NCBI RefSeq assembly: GCF_022682495.2
Contig: NC_071390.1
Coordinates: forward strand, 101,812,294 to 101,876,293
Length of the DNA: 64,000 bases
Source: Desmodus rotundus
Lineage: Eukaryota > Chordata > Mammalia > Chiroptera > Phyllostomidae
Direction of reading: 5' to 3'
Positions 11,604 to 22,870 of this stretch are shown here, one piece after another. The position numbers and the translations under genes were made by a program. The notes below the pieces were generated by a model, which was given only the letters and a program-made list of their open reading frames with translations, was not told the DNA's origin and made no database searches. Positions within the stretch are counted from its first letter, which is position 1. Every line of letters starts with the position of its first letter.

Positions 11604-11853
11604 GATCATACCGTTCTTGTTGGTACGTTGTGATAAGGAAAATGCCTGGTGTAGAGGTATTTGATGATGTTTTACTAGGCTTCTTTTTCAAAAATATAGT
11701 AATGGTTTCCATGAGCCAGGCACTGTGCTAAGCCTTAGGGGTATGATAGAGCTGAGAGCAAACTAGACCCACGTTTTATACTTCCAGAGTTTACAATTAG
11801 GCAATTATAGTTCATGAGAAAAGTTACCCATAGTGGCTCAAGATACTGCAGAT

Positions 11854-11981
11854 CAGGGCCCCCAACCTCCCTCCTCCTGGCCGGGAGCTCATTACTACCT
11901 GAGCTCTGCCTCCTGTCTCCCCCCACCCCCATCAACCCTGGTCCATGGAAAACTTGTCTGCCAAAAAGGTTGGGACTGCTA
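11854..11981 (+). mobile_element. hAT miniature element
   Basis: It starts CAGGGCCCCCAACC and ends AAGGTTGGGACTGCTA. The flanks CTGCAGAT (11846-11853) and CTACAGAT (11982-11989) form an 8-bp target duplication with one change, the hAT length. Confidence 0.75.
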
Positions 11982-12426
11982 CTACAGATGCAGCATTAAG
12001 CGAGCATCCACTTACAGGGGTAGGGAATGTTTTCTAAAAGAAGAGCTGAGCTGATGTCTGAAGAATGGGTAGAAGTTGGTCAGATGAAGGGAAAAGAGGG
12101 TTTTTGAAGATTCCAGGGAAGAGCCTGCGTGCAGGATCAGAGGTGAACCAGCATGCCTTGGGAAAGTGTGGTAAGAATGTGTACACCAATGACACACAGC
12201 CTTTTCATACTTATGGCTACTGTAGTGCTAACATTTTTGGTGGCTTCCTTGAAAGAATTAAACTTTGAACACCTCTGTTTTAAAAAAAGCAAGTTTTAGA
12301 AAAGTACCACATATTTACTGACCCCCTCAGAAGCCTTTACGTGGCAACTTAACTATCTTGTGCCCTAACCAACCTCTTAGATGGCCTCGTGAGGCAGAGT
12401 CTAGCATCCACTCTTACCTTTGTGCT

Positions 12427-12456
12427 GTGTGCATGCGTGTGTGTGTGTGTGTGTAT
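12427..12456 (+). repeat. (TG)n microsatellite
   Basis: A short run of TG units with a few interruptions. Confidence 0.85.
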
Positions 12457-12689
12457 GGGGGTTGTTTGGCAGTTACACCTCTTCTTATCAGGTCAGCATT
12501 CTATCACTTTACCATAACAATAGACATCCTGAATTGTAGCAAAATTACATTTCATTTATTGATCGAACTTTGGTAGACTCATGTGAAGGATTTGTAGTAT
12601 CCATTGTATTAAGGCATACCTGTTGAAAATCTTTGTGGGAAGGAGTGGTGAGGATGAAGCAGGAGAGGTAAGAAGGGGTCAGATCATGA

Positions 12690-13190
12690 AGGCCTTTTTG
12701 CAGTTGTTTTCTCTTTTCAGCTGTAACAAATTACAACAGATTGGTGGCTTAAACCGCCATGAATTCATCCTCTGTGGGTTACAAGTCCGACTGGGCTAAA
12801 TAAAGTCAAGGTGTCAGTAGGGCTGCATTCCCTTCTAGAAGCTGTAGGATAGGCCCATGTCTTTGCTTTTTCCAGCTTTTAGAGGCTGCCCACATTCCTC
12901 CACTTACCCCCTCTTTCCATCTTCAAAGCCAGCAACATTGCATCTCTGAGTTGTCTTCTGTCCCATCTCCATCTTCCACTTGTAAGGACTCTTGTGATTA
13001 CATTGAGCTCACCTGGATACTTGAAGATACTCTCCCTATTTTAAGGTTAGCTTATTAACAACCCTAATAATGGTCTGCAACCTTAACTCCCCTGTGCCAT
13101 CTAACCTAACACATTCACAGGCGCCAAGGATTAGGACATGGACATATGGGATGGAGGAGAGGTTATTGTGTCTTCCACTGTCTTAGGCCA
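12690..13190 (-). mobile_element. Solo LTR, MLT1/MaLR type
   Basis: An antisense copy of the same LTR type as the one at 10785. It shows 'CTGTAACAAATTACAACAGA', 'GGTGGCTTAAAC', 'AAGGTGTCAGTAGGGCTG' and 'CATTCACAGGCGCCAAGGAT' followed by 'TAGGACATGGACATATG'. Confidence 0.75.
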
Positions 13191-13759
13191 TGCTAAAGAA
13201 TTAGAATTAGAAATTCTTTTCTTGATAGCAAGAGCAACCATTAGAAAACTTTAAACAAGGAAGTAAAAATCATATTTGCTTTGTAAAAAACACTCTATGT
13301 TTGGTGTAGCCATTTGTCTAAAAAACTCTGATACAATCGATTTAGTAGTTAATTTCCAGCTCTTTTCTGATGTTTTAAAAGCTTATGTTGCAATAATTTT
13401 AGATTTGCAGAAGTGATGCAAAAATAGTACAGAAAATGCAATACCCTCACTCAGCTTCCTCTGAAGTCTTATATCTTCCTCTCGTGTCTTTCTCCTTAGT
13501 CTGCTCTGGTCTGTGACAGGGTCTTAGTCTTTTTTTGTTTTTTAGGACCTGACAGGACTGGTTAGTTATTTTGGAGACAGTCCCTCACTTTGGGCTGGCT
13601 GATGCTTTGTGATGATGATTAGCTTGGATTTACGAATTTTTAGGAAGAATACCACAGAGGTGAAGTGTCCTTCTTATCACCTGATATCAGGGGGCTACCT
13701 GACATTAACTTGTTTTATTATTAGTCATGTTAGCCATGGGCACTTGACTGAGGGAATTC

Positions 13760-14130
13760 CTAATCAACTTGGGCTGCTATGACAACCTACCATAGATTGG
13801 GTGGCCTATACCATAGACATCTGTGGAAACTGGAGTCCAAGGTCAGGATGCCACCAGCATGGTTGGGTTCTGCTGAAGACCCTTTCTTGGCTTGCAGATG
13901 ACTCTCTTCTCTATGCTCATTTGGCTTTTCCTTGGTTCATGCATGTGGGGAAGAGAGCTCTTCTCTTTTATAAGGACACTAAGTCCATCATGAGGATACT
14001 ACCCTAATGACCTAATTAAAGCCCTAACCCCCGATTGATGGTATTGTATTAAGAGGTGGGGCCTTGGGAGGGGGTAAAAAATTTTTGACAGAAGAGATTG
14101 AGGTGGCACATTCACTCCATCTGCCATCTG
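13760..14130 (-). mobile_element. Solo LTR, MLT1 type
   Basis: An antisense MLT1-like LTR: 'TTGGGCTGCTATGACAACCT', 'GATTGGGTGGCCTATA', then 'AAGGACACTAAGTCCATCAT', 'CCCTAATGACCTAATTAAAG' and 'GGTGGGGCCTTGGGAGG'. It has decayed and has no coding content. Confidence 0.75.
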
Positions 14131-15217
14131 GGTTCCCTCACTGTAAAGTTGCCATTTTTTTCTACCATTTCCTATTGTGTTTGTTAAGAGTAAGTAACTC
14201 ACTTAACTCCAATCTACATTTAGCAGAAAAGAATTCAGCTCTACCTCCTAGAGTGTATCCAGTAATTTGTGGGCATATGTTAAAATCACTACAGTATTAA
14301 TAAATATTTGTGGGGAGAAGCTTTGAAGCCACTATTCCTGTTTCTCCTTAAGTTTTTACTCATAATTTTACCAATTTTCAGTGGCTCTTGGCTGCAGTAA
14401 TTATTAGTGTGGAATTCTAATGGTGACTTCTCTTTTTCCCTCATTCCTTCTACATTTATTATTTGGAATTTTTCCGTAAGGAAGATTTGTCCCTTTTCTC
14501 CCATTTTAAAGTTTATTCAGTCATTTATTTATATTATTATGAACTCATGTATATTTATTTTATTCTTTGGATTATAATCCAATACTGTCATTATTTTTAT
14601 ATGTTGCTCAAATTGTTATCAGCTCTGACCATTGGGAGCTTTTTCAGGTTGGCTGCTGTGTATGTCTGCCCCCGTCCTTTTGGTTTTTGAGCACTTCTTT
14701 ACTTTCTGGCACAAAAATTCTGCATCTTCTACTTGCCCTACATTAGCACTAGAGTCAGCTCTTTGTCCAAGGAGTCCTACTCCCTTTTGTCGGGGCATGG
14801 TATTTAGAAACCAAGAACTGTGCCTGGATGTGCTCGTTGCTATGGGGTGTCACTGCTTCTAGGCTCTCTAGGCAGACAACTAGGAGATACATGTGTGTCT
14901 ATATACATGTATCTCATATATATATCTCATAACTCATATATGTAAACATGTCTTTAATTATATTTCTGCCTTCCATCTGTATGCATTTTACCTCAATATC
15001 TTTCAGGTAGGTTGTCATACTGATTTGTCAGAGTCTGCAGTCCATTCTAGATTTTCTTGGAATCCTGGTTGATTTTTTTAATAAAAATTTGCATATAATA
15101 AATTTGCACTTATTCTTTGTAGTGTACAGGCCTGGGGTTTTGGCAATGCACTCAGTCAAGTATCCAGTACTACAGTTTTATCATCATAAAAAAAGTCCTC
15201 ATGTAGTCGCCTTATAG

Positions 15218-15428
15218 CACAGGTGGCAAACACAAGGCCCGAGAGCCAAATCCAGCCCTCCCCCTTGTTTTCCTCCCTGGCACCTTGTTTCTACCCGGCA
15301 GCAGCACCAAGCTCTTGCCCCTAGTTAAGGGGTAGTTACATTTATACAGTCCTATAATTACATTTGGCCCTTTGAAGGCAAACTCGAGGCTGATGTGGCC
15401 CCCGGTGAAAATGACTTTGACACCCCTG
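15218..15428 (-). mobile_element. hAT miniature element with perfect 8-bp target duplication
   Basis: CCTTATAG occurs at both flanks (15210-15217 and 15429-15436). The ends CACAGGTGGCAAAC and TTTGACACCCCTG are imperfect inverted repeats. Inside, 'GATGTGGCCCCCGGTGAAAA' is typical of CAGGGGTGTCAAACTC hAT families. At 211 bp it has no coding capacity. The strand is assigned by the better-kept end. Confidence 0.88.
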
Positions 15429-15549
15429 CCTTATAGTCCCCCACTTTCTTCCCCACCAGCCCCAGCAACTGTTGTTCTTTTTTCCATCCCTGTTGTTCCA
15501 CCTTTCCCAGAATGTCATATAAATTGGACCATAAAATTTGTAGTCTTTT

Positions 15550-15699
15550 TAAAGAGAGAGAGAAACATAATATGTTGTTCCATTTATTTCTGCATTCATT
15601 GGTTGATTCTTTTATGTGCCCTGTCTGGGGATTGAACCCCCAATCTTAATGTATCAGGATGATGCCCTAACGAACTGAGCTACCCAGCCAGGGTCAATA
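15550..15699 (-). mobile_element. Short Ves-related SINE with target duplication
   Basis: A reverse copy of the shorter subtype ('GCATTCATTGGTTGATTC', 'GGGGATTGAACC', 'GAGCTACCCAGCCAGGG'). It is flanked by perfect 11-bp repeats TGTAGTCTTTT at 15539-15549 and 15700-15710. Confidence 0.92.
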
Positions 15700-15812
15700 T
15701 GTAGTCTTTTGTGTCTTTTTTTTTTTTTTTTTTCACTTCGCTACATTTATCCATGCATGAATCAATGTCTGTTCCCTTTTATTGCTATGTAGTATTGTTT
15801 GGCTATGTAGTA

Positions 15813-16007
15813 ATTTTTTAAAGATTTTATTTATTTATTTCTTTAGAGAACAGAAGGGAGAAAGAAAGAGAAGGAGAGAAACATCATTGTGTGTCCCCCA
15901 CTGGGGACCTGGCCTAGAGCCCAGGCGTGTGCCCTAGGTTGGGAATGGAATTGTGAGCCCTTGTTTTGCAGGCCAGGGGTCATCCACTGAGCCACACCAG
16001 CCAGATC
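15813..16007 (-). mobile_element. Ves-type SINE
   Basis: A reverse copy running from 'AAAGATTTTATTTATTTATT' to 'GCCACACCAGCCAGATC'. The terminal GGGC of the head has decayed. Confidence 0.9.
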
Positions 16008-16039
16008 TCTTTTTTTAAATTGGATCATTTCATTGACCA

Positions 16040-16330
16040 GTCTTCCAGCTTATTGATTCTTTCTTGCCATACCGTTGAGGCCCTCTAACACATTTATTTC
16101 AGTTTCATTTTAAATATTCCAATTTTTAAAATAATTTTAGTTTCTCTATTGATATTATCTATTCATTTACTGATTTTTTAAAATTCTTTGAACACATATT
16201 TTTTTCTTTTTTTGAACATATTATAATAGCTCATTTGAAGCCTTTGAATGTTAAATTCAACTTCTGGGCCCACTCTGATCCTCGTCTCTCCCTGCCTGTT
16301 TTTATGCTGAGCATCTGGTGACTCTCCTGT
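16040..16330 (-). mobile_element. Old L1 fragment
   Basis: Antisense sequence resembling old mammalian L1: 'TTATTGATTCTTTCTTGCCA', 'TTTAGTTTCTCTATTGATAT' and 'TTCAACTTCTGGGCCC'. It is heavily decayed and the subfamily is uncertain. Confidence 0.5.
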
Positions 16331-16369
16331 GTTTGCACAGTTAAGGTGCCAACTATAGGAACCTGACCC

Positions 16370-16600
16370 AACAATTGTAACTGATAGATTACTTTTAGAA
16401 AAGTAAAGTATCAATACATATGATAAATCTACATAATAGAATACTACTTAGACATTTAAAATGATGATGGAAAGATATTTAAGTAATGCTAAATTAAAAA
16501 ATCATATATAAGTTCATTATAAGCCCACTTTTCTTAACTAAATTAGGCAGTTACACACAAAAAGAAAATATTGGGTACATAAATATCAAAATGTTAATCA
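16370..16600 (+). mobile_element. Old L1 3'-end fragment
   Basis: It resembles the L1M/L1ME 3' region: 'AATAGAATACTACTTAGACA', 'TTTAAAATGATGATGGAAAG', and later 'TATATAAGTTCATTATAAG'. Confidence 0.5.
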
Positions 16601-17864
16601 CAGTTGATTTTTATTTGATCATTTTCTATACTTGTTTCTGAATGACGATCACTTTTGTAATAAGAAAAATACTTTGAGTTATTTTTCAAAAATTTAACTC
16701 TCCACCTATGTAACTAATTTATTCTCTCCCATACAACCTTCGTTGCTATTTTAGAAGTTATTAAAATACCAGCTGTCTTTTCATATAGGCTGCAGAATCA
16801 TTTTAAATCCAAAGAAATATCTGCATCTAAATTATCCAGAAAGCCAGTTACTTTCCCCTTTTCCTTAGAAATTAGTAGCATTAATGAAATTTGGAAATAT
16901 CTCAAAATACTTTTTAATTAGTGTCTCTGCTAATGTCTAATTTAAATATTTAGGTCTAGGTTGAAAACTGTCTTAATTCCCTTTTCCAATTTATGTTTTT
17001 CTGTCTTACAGCAGCATTCTATAGGAAGTTAATGCAAGCTTCATGTGTAATTTTAAATCCTCTGAAAGTTTCATTAAAAAAAAGTAAAATCAATTTGACT
17101 TTATCCAATTATCCCACTGTGTAGAAAATGTTATCATCTTAACATATATTCAATATTTAAAATTACTGCGGTCCTTACCCTTTTACATGCTATTTCTTCA
17201 AAATCCATTGTGTATTTTATACTTATAACACTTCTCAGTTCAGATTAACTGTATTTCAAGTGCTCAACAGCCACATGTGGCTCGTGTGGGTCTCTAGCAC
17301 GTCTATGATTTTGCTTGCTGTCGCCTGTCATCATAGACCCAGTTTTCAGCCCTGATTTGTTCATTTCTTTTTTAGTGTATGTACTTCAACTCTTCCCATA
17401 TTTTACTTACGCTTTATGCTCTCAAATACTATATTCTAGGGAGGAACTAGCATATTTTGCCATGTACAGTGAGCAGCCACGTTACTGTGTGCTTTATGCA
17501 CGGGATTATTATACTCATTCTAACCATGATATGCAATCATCATACCCATGTATATGTGCATTGTCTTTCCATCAAAAATTTGGGCAAAAAATATGCATTA
17601 TACAGGGCAAAATACAGTTTTTTCCTAATAGAATAGAACAAGTTCTATTCTGTGTGTGTACTCTGTCTGTATGTATATACACACACGTTATATTTAACTT
17701 ATTTGAAGATATCATTTTCTTTGGTAATAATTATTAGAATTGTGATATCTAGATTTGTAAGAATATAATGCATTTTTATGCTAGGTAAAGATGGCTGTAT
17801 TTTAATTTTGGAATCTGAATTCAGATTTTTTTAAAAATTGTAACTAATTGCTGTTCAGGTACTA

Positions 17865-18400
17865 TTGCTACATAACAAATTACTCCAAAACATGATGGTT
17901 TAAAATGGCAATTTTATTATGCTCACAGATTCTGTTAATCAAGAATTTGGACAGGGCACAGTAGAGATGGGTCTTCTCTGCTTTAGGGTGTCTAGGGCCT
18001 GAGGTGGGAAGAGTCAAAGGTGATTCAGTGGCTGGAGACTGGAATGATTTGGAAGGCACCTGGGCTAGAATCAAAAACTCTGGATTTCACACCAGAGCAC
18101 GTACCCCTGACCTCTCCAAGTGGTTTGACTTCTTCAGACTGTGGCAGCTGTGGAGTAAATGGACTTCTTACATAGCTGCTCAGGGATCCCCATGCGGATG
18201 TTCCATCAACCAGTGTAGGAGCTGAGTTTCTATGCCTGAGTCTGGGAAGAACCACAGCTTTGCCTCTGCCATTCTTTATTGGTGGAAACTGAGTGTCTGC
18301 TCATATTCAAAATGAGTAGACATAGACCCCGCCTTTACCCAGCAGAGTATCAAAGAATTGGGGAGTCATGTTTTAAAGTTGCCACAGTTGCTAAGGGAAT
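17865..18400 (-). mobile_element. Solo LTR, MLT1J/K type
   Basis: An antisense MaLR LTR. Matching blocks are 'GCTACATAACAAATTACTCC', 'TTTTATTATGCTCACAGATT', 'CAGGGCACAGTAGAGATGG', 'TGTCTAGGGCCTGAGGTGGG' and 'TGGAAACTGAGTGTCTGCTC'. Confidence 0.7.
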
Positions 18401-18471
18401 TATAGGAAATATAGGCAAATGAAAATGTTAACATTATTAAAATTTCCATAATTTCCTCTGCAGACTGTGTA

Positions 18472-18688
18472 TTTTTTAAAATCCTCACTTGAGGATACAT
18501 TTATTAATTTTAGAAAGAAGAAGAGTGACAGAGAGGAAGATAGAAACATCTATTAGTTGCTTCCTGTATGTGCCACAGCTGGGAATTGAACCCACAACGT
18601 AGGGTATGTGCTCTGGTCAAGAATTGAACCCACAACATTTTGGTATACGAGACAGTACTCCAACCAACTGACCCACCTGGCCAGGGCT
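18472..18688 (-). mobile_element. Ves-related SINE with repeated internal block
   Basis: A reverse SINE ending 'CCACCTGGCCAGGGC'. The 'AATTGAACCCACAAC' block occurs twice (about 18583-18597 and 18622-18636), so two subtypes appear joined or a short internal duplication occurred. Confidence 0.82.
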
Positions 18689-18833
18689 CTGGGACTGTTC
18701 TTTAAAAAGCATATAGGTCTATGTAAACTATTGTAATATTTGTCAGAGTCATCTTTTAGTACAGGCAGAAGAAATAAAACTTGAATATTAGTTTGGTATA
18801 TTCCCTGAGAGGAAATTAGGAGAGTTATCTAAT

Positions 18834-19080
18834 TTTATTTTATTTTTTTATTTTTAAAAGTAGTTTTATTTTTTTTAAGATTTTATTTATTTATTTTTAG
18901 AGAGAGGGGAGGAGAAGGAGAAAGAGAGGGAGAGAAACATCAGTGTGTGGTTGCCTCTTGTGCACCCCCTACTGGGGACCTGGCTGGGAACCCAGGCATG
19001 TGCCCTGACTGGGAATTGTACCAGCGACTGTTTGGTTCACTGGCCCGCGCTCAATACACTTGAGCCACACCAGCCAGGGC
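18834..19080 (-). mobile_element. Ves-type SINE with long T-rich tail
   Basis: A reverse full copy ending 'GAGCCACACCAGCCAGGGC'. A short ATCTAAT repeat flanks it (18827-18833 and 19081-19087). The left tail is an extended T-rich stretch. Confidence 0.9.
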
Positions 19081-20334
19081 ATCTAATATATTTTAAAGTT
19101 GAAGAAAAGAAAACACATTTCTTACTAGGTCACAGTAAGACAAAATTTTTAAAGATACTGTATTTTACTTGTTATGGATACGATTTTCTTTCCATTCAGA
19201 CTGATTTTTTTATTTTTAGTGCAGGCTTTTAAAAATTGACTTAAAATATTTCAAAGGAAACATTTTGCTTTCAAAGGCGTCTTGATTCATTTATCATTTT
19301 TGAGGAAATTATTTTCAGACCCTTCATGCTATTGGAACATTTAGATGTGTAAGCATTGACATACAATGAACTCCTTCACCTTTCCCCTTATCCTCCAGCC
19401 AAAGTACGTTTCTTTTCCTTGATGGACTGAAAGTACGCCTCCTCTGATGGATAATTCACTTCTGATGAATTTCAGCAAATAGAACATTTCTGTTATTTTT
19501 AGAAGAATGACATTTGAGTAGCTTGGACATGATGATTATTTTCCTGTTCTCAGACATGTAGCATGGATGAGCCAACTAAATTATTAACTAAGTGGGAAGA
19601 TACTTGAACAGACTCATCCCCTCTGACTTGGATCTTCTCTTGATTGATAAACTTATAATGGCACAATTTTCTGAGACTGTAGTGAATAGTAGCAAATGTA
19701 TTTTTTAATATATTTAAGTAAAGGGGGAGGGAAAACATTTCGTATTTTGCCATGCTAATGAAAGATTCCTATTACACTTGTTTCTTTTTAAGTAAATAAA
19801 GTCTTTCAGGTAAACCATGACCATGTAAAATATACTGCAAGAAAAGTAAATTGGACACCTGTTAGAACAGTTTTGTCTTAGTTTTGGTTTTCTACATCTT
19901 AGAATTATAGAAGTGTAGATATTTTTTCCTTATAACTTGATTGTGTAAGTTATCTTTGTGTCTGCCCTGGAATATGTATTTGCATAATCAAAGATCAGGT
20001 TCCACTACATTATTTAGTAGATATTGAAAACAGAATGAGGAAATGTTGAGCTTTATTCATACGTCTTTTATAAACAAATATTTTTATATTTTTATACATT
20101 GTGGCAAGGAGTACAGTGCCTTGTAAATAATTGTTTTTGTTATCTTTCCATTTGAAATATGACACAGATACCTATGTCCTTTCACAATATTCGAATATTT
20201 GACTTTAGGATAAAGTTTGCCCTTAGCTGGAACCAAGTCTAGAATTTCACTGTTTGGGACAATTGACAGATATTTACTAGGCTAAAGAAAGCCAGCAAAT
20301 TTGAGTGTTGTGAGGGGCTGCAGATTATTGTTTA

Positions 20335-20540
20335 AAAGTATGGACTTAGCTACATTACTTGATGCAAATCCCAGCCCAGTTACTTTCTATGATTGTGACT
20401 GTTAAATGACTTAATGTTTGTGCCTCATTTACCAAGTTTATAAAGTAGGTGTAATGACTCTATTTACTTCTAGAGGCTGTGAGGGAAATTAAAGAAATTA
20501 ATATATGTATAGCATTTAGAACAGTGAGTGCCACATAGTA
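20335..20540 (+). mobile_element. MIR SINE
   Basis: MIR order is kept: 'TGGACTTAGCTACATTACTT', 'TGTGCCTCATTTACCAAG', 'TATAAAGTAGGTGTAATGA', 'GAGGCTGTGAGGGAAATTAA' and 'TAGAACAGTGAGTGCCACAT'. Confidence 0.82.
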
Positions 20541-20587
20541 TGAAATGTTTAATATTAGACATTTAACAAAATTAATGATTAATGTTA

Positions 20588-20793
20588 ATTTTTTAAAAAT
20601 AGTATTTATTTTTAGAGAGAGGGAAAGGGAGGGAGAAAGAGAGGGGGAGAAATATCAGTGTCTGGTTGCCTCTTGTGTGGCCACCACTGGAGACCTGGCC
20701 TGCAACCCAGGCATGTGCTCTGACTAGGAATCAAACCAACAACTGTTAGGTCTACAGCCCGCGCTCAATCCACTGAGCTACAGCAGCCAGGGC
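20588..20793 (-). mobile_element. Ves-type SINE
   Basis: A reverse full copy ending 'GAGCTACAGCAGCCAGGGC'. The flanks TTAATGTTAATTTT and TTACTGTTAGTTTT look like a worn target duplication. Confidence 0.9.
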
Positions 20794-20814
20794 AATTACT
20801 GTTAGTTTTAATAA

Positions 20815-21995
20815 TGATAAAATAACTACCTTCTGTGGTGATCAAAGATATAAAAATATAAGTGGGAAACTATTAAAAGCATCAGAGGAAAACATGGGTA
20901 TATAGTTTTATAATACTAGAATGAGGAAGGTTCTACTAAGAATGATTTTAAAATTTATCAAGCACAAAAGACATTACTACAGAATCAAGATACTGTAACA
21001 AAAGATACCATGTATAAAGTCAAAAGACAGACAATAACCTGAGGGAAAATATATATAGCAAATAAAAATAACAGGTTAAGGGCAAATAACAGAGGAAGAC
21101 ACGGAATGACTAAGAAATATTTGAAAAGATTTTCAGCATCACTCAAAGTTAGGTACTGCACACTAAAATGTTTTTCACTTATCGGAATGGCAAAGATTAA
21201 AATGCCACTCAAGCCCTGGCTGGTGTGACTCAGTGGATTGAGCACCAGACTGCGAACCAAAGGGTCGCAGGTTTCATTCCCAGTCAGGACACATGTCTGG
21301 GATCCCAGCCAGGTCCCCAGTAGGGGGCGCACGAGAGGCAACCACACATTGGTGTTTCTCTCCATCTCTCTCCCTCCCTTCCCCCTCTCTAAAAATAAAA
21401 AATAAATTTTTAAAAACTTTTAAAAAATAAAATAAAATGCCACTCAATCTTGGGAAGATGAGACATTCTTAACCATTATTGATGGGGAGTACATATTGAT
21501 AGATATTTTGGAGAGAGATTTTGGCAATAATGGTCAATTTTAAAAGCACAAACTTTGAATCTCCAATTGACCTCATAGATAAATATTAATTAGTTCACTC
21601 CCTGAAATAAATATCCATCAATGGGGGTTTAGTAAATAATATATATCTACAATGAAATGCTACATAGATTTTTTAGGAGAATAATGAAAATTTATTTATG
21701 CAAACAATGATAGCTAGGATAAGTTATAAACAGGTTACAGAACTGTAGTATAAAACATGTGTGTTTAAAAATATATGTATGCTTATATATACACTACATA
21801 TTATACATACATAGGTAGGCCTACAAAGGATACACAAGAAACCATTAGCTGTAGTTACTGCTGGGAAGTAGGATATCAAATACCAGGGAGAGAAGGGGAC
21901 TTGAACTTTCCACTTTGGGGTAATCGTGTTTGAGGGTTTTTTTACACTGGGTATATTGTTACTTTTATAGTGTTTTTATAAAGCTGATAGAAAAG
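20815..21995 (+). mobile_element. Old L1 3' fragment, interrupted by a Ves SINE
   Basis: A sense L1M-type 3' region: 'TAAAATTTATCAAGCACAAA', 'CACTTATCGGAATGGCAAAG', then after the SINE 'CTCCAATTGACCTCATAGAT', 'AATATCCATCAATGGGGG' and 'ATAAACAGGTTACAGAACTG'. The Ves SINE at 21213-21433 splits it, so the L1 is the older layer. Confidence 0.7.
21213..21433 (+). mobile_element. Ves-type SINE with perfect 14-bp target duplication
   Basis: A full copy from 'GCCCTGGCTGGTGTGACTCA' to the A-rich tail. It is bounded by AAAATGCCACTCAA at 21199-21212 and again at 21434-21447, with no mismatch, so this insertion is comparatively young. Confidence 0.96.
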
Positions 21996-22014
21996 GTTTG
22001 AACTTTTTCCATGC

Positions 22015-22385
22015 TAGGTATGTTAGTTATCAATTGCTGCATAACAATATACCCAAAACTTAGCAACTTAAAACCGCAAATATTTACTCTCATAGTTTCT
22101 GAGGGATGTGAGCTTGGAAACGGCCTAGCTGGGTGGCTTTGGCTTAGGGCCTCATGAGATTGTAGTGGTCACCTGGGACTGTAGTTATCTCTAGACTGCT
22201 ACGTAGGAAGGATCTGCGTCCGAGCTCATTCATGTGGTTGTTGGCAGGCCTCAGTGTCTCCTTGGCTGGTTGGTCAGAGTTTAGTTCCTTACTGCATGGA
22301 CTTCTCTGTAGGGCTCTTCACAGTTTGACAGGTTCATTCTACCACACTGTGTGATCTAAGAGAGAGAGCCAACACCTGCGGCTGG
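22015..22385 (-). mobile_element. Solo LTR, MLT1J/K type
   Basis: An antisense MaLR LTR: 'GTTATCAATTGCTGCATAAC', 'CCAAAACTTAGCAACTTAAA', 'GGGTGGCTTTGGCTTAGGGC', 'CTTCTCTGTAGGGCTCTTCA' and 'TGTGATCTAAGAGAGAGAGC'. Confidence 0.75.
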
Positions 22386-22439
22386 GCAAACCTTGGAAGT
22401 GTTGTATTACTTACTACCTTTGCTACCTTTGCTATATGC

Positions 22440-22635
22440 CAGTGGTCCCCAGTCCTGGGCCATGGACCAGTACCCACTGTGCCCTGTTAGGAACCGGGCC
22501 ACCTAGCAGGTGGTGAGCTGTGGGGGGAGCCAGCGAAGCTCTACTCCCTTTACCGCCTGAGCTCTGCTCCTGTGTCATCTCCCCAAATCCCCCACACCCC
22601 TCCTTCTCTGGTGCCAAGAAGGCTGGGGACCGCTG
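22440..22635 (+). mobile_element. hAT (Charlie-like) miniature element
   Basis: It begins CAGTGGTCCCCAGTCCTGGG and ends GGCTGGGGACCGCTG, an imperfect inverted repeat. The flanks CTATATGC (22432-22439) and CTATGCTC (22636-22643) may be a decayed 8-bp target duplication. It lies about 235 bp upstream of SEC24B exon 2. Confidence 0.75.
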
Positions 22636-22870
22636 CTATGCTCTTGGTCACACAGACCAATTCTGGTACGGTGTAGGAGGGTGTGAATACCAGGATGTCG
22701 GGGTCGTTGGAGGCTATCTTGGAGACTGGCTACCATATTGGGTCCAAAACAGTATATATCTTTTCTAATAATTTGTGATTATGGGGAAGTAAATTAATTA
22801 GGCAATATTTAGGTAGGAACTGTGCTTTGAAATGATCTCCTTAACAATCTTTATTTGCTTTTCTTTTCAG

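Larger units (their letters stand above)
3523..22870 (+). other. SEC24B: SEC24B intron 1 (19.3 kb)
   Basis: It begins GTGAGG and ends TTCTTTTCAG. It carries old repeats (MIR, MLT1 and L1 fragments, hAT and mariner elements) and seven Ves SINEs, listed separately. Stretches with nothing I recognise are about 3900-6150, 6380-7105, 7360-8130, 8260-8740, 8950-9515, 10045-10780, 11240-11440, 12000-12690, 13190-13760, 14130-15210, 16600-17860 and 19090-20330. A short L1 3'-end-like scrap sits near 5036-5075. Open frames in these regions look like chance. Confidence 0.85.

Noticed and set aside
17315..17737. A 140-codon open frame on the + strand
   Set aside because: AT-rich with no recognisable family, no splice context and no conservation evidence; most likely chance or decayed repeat.
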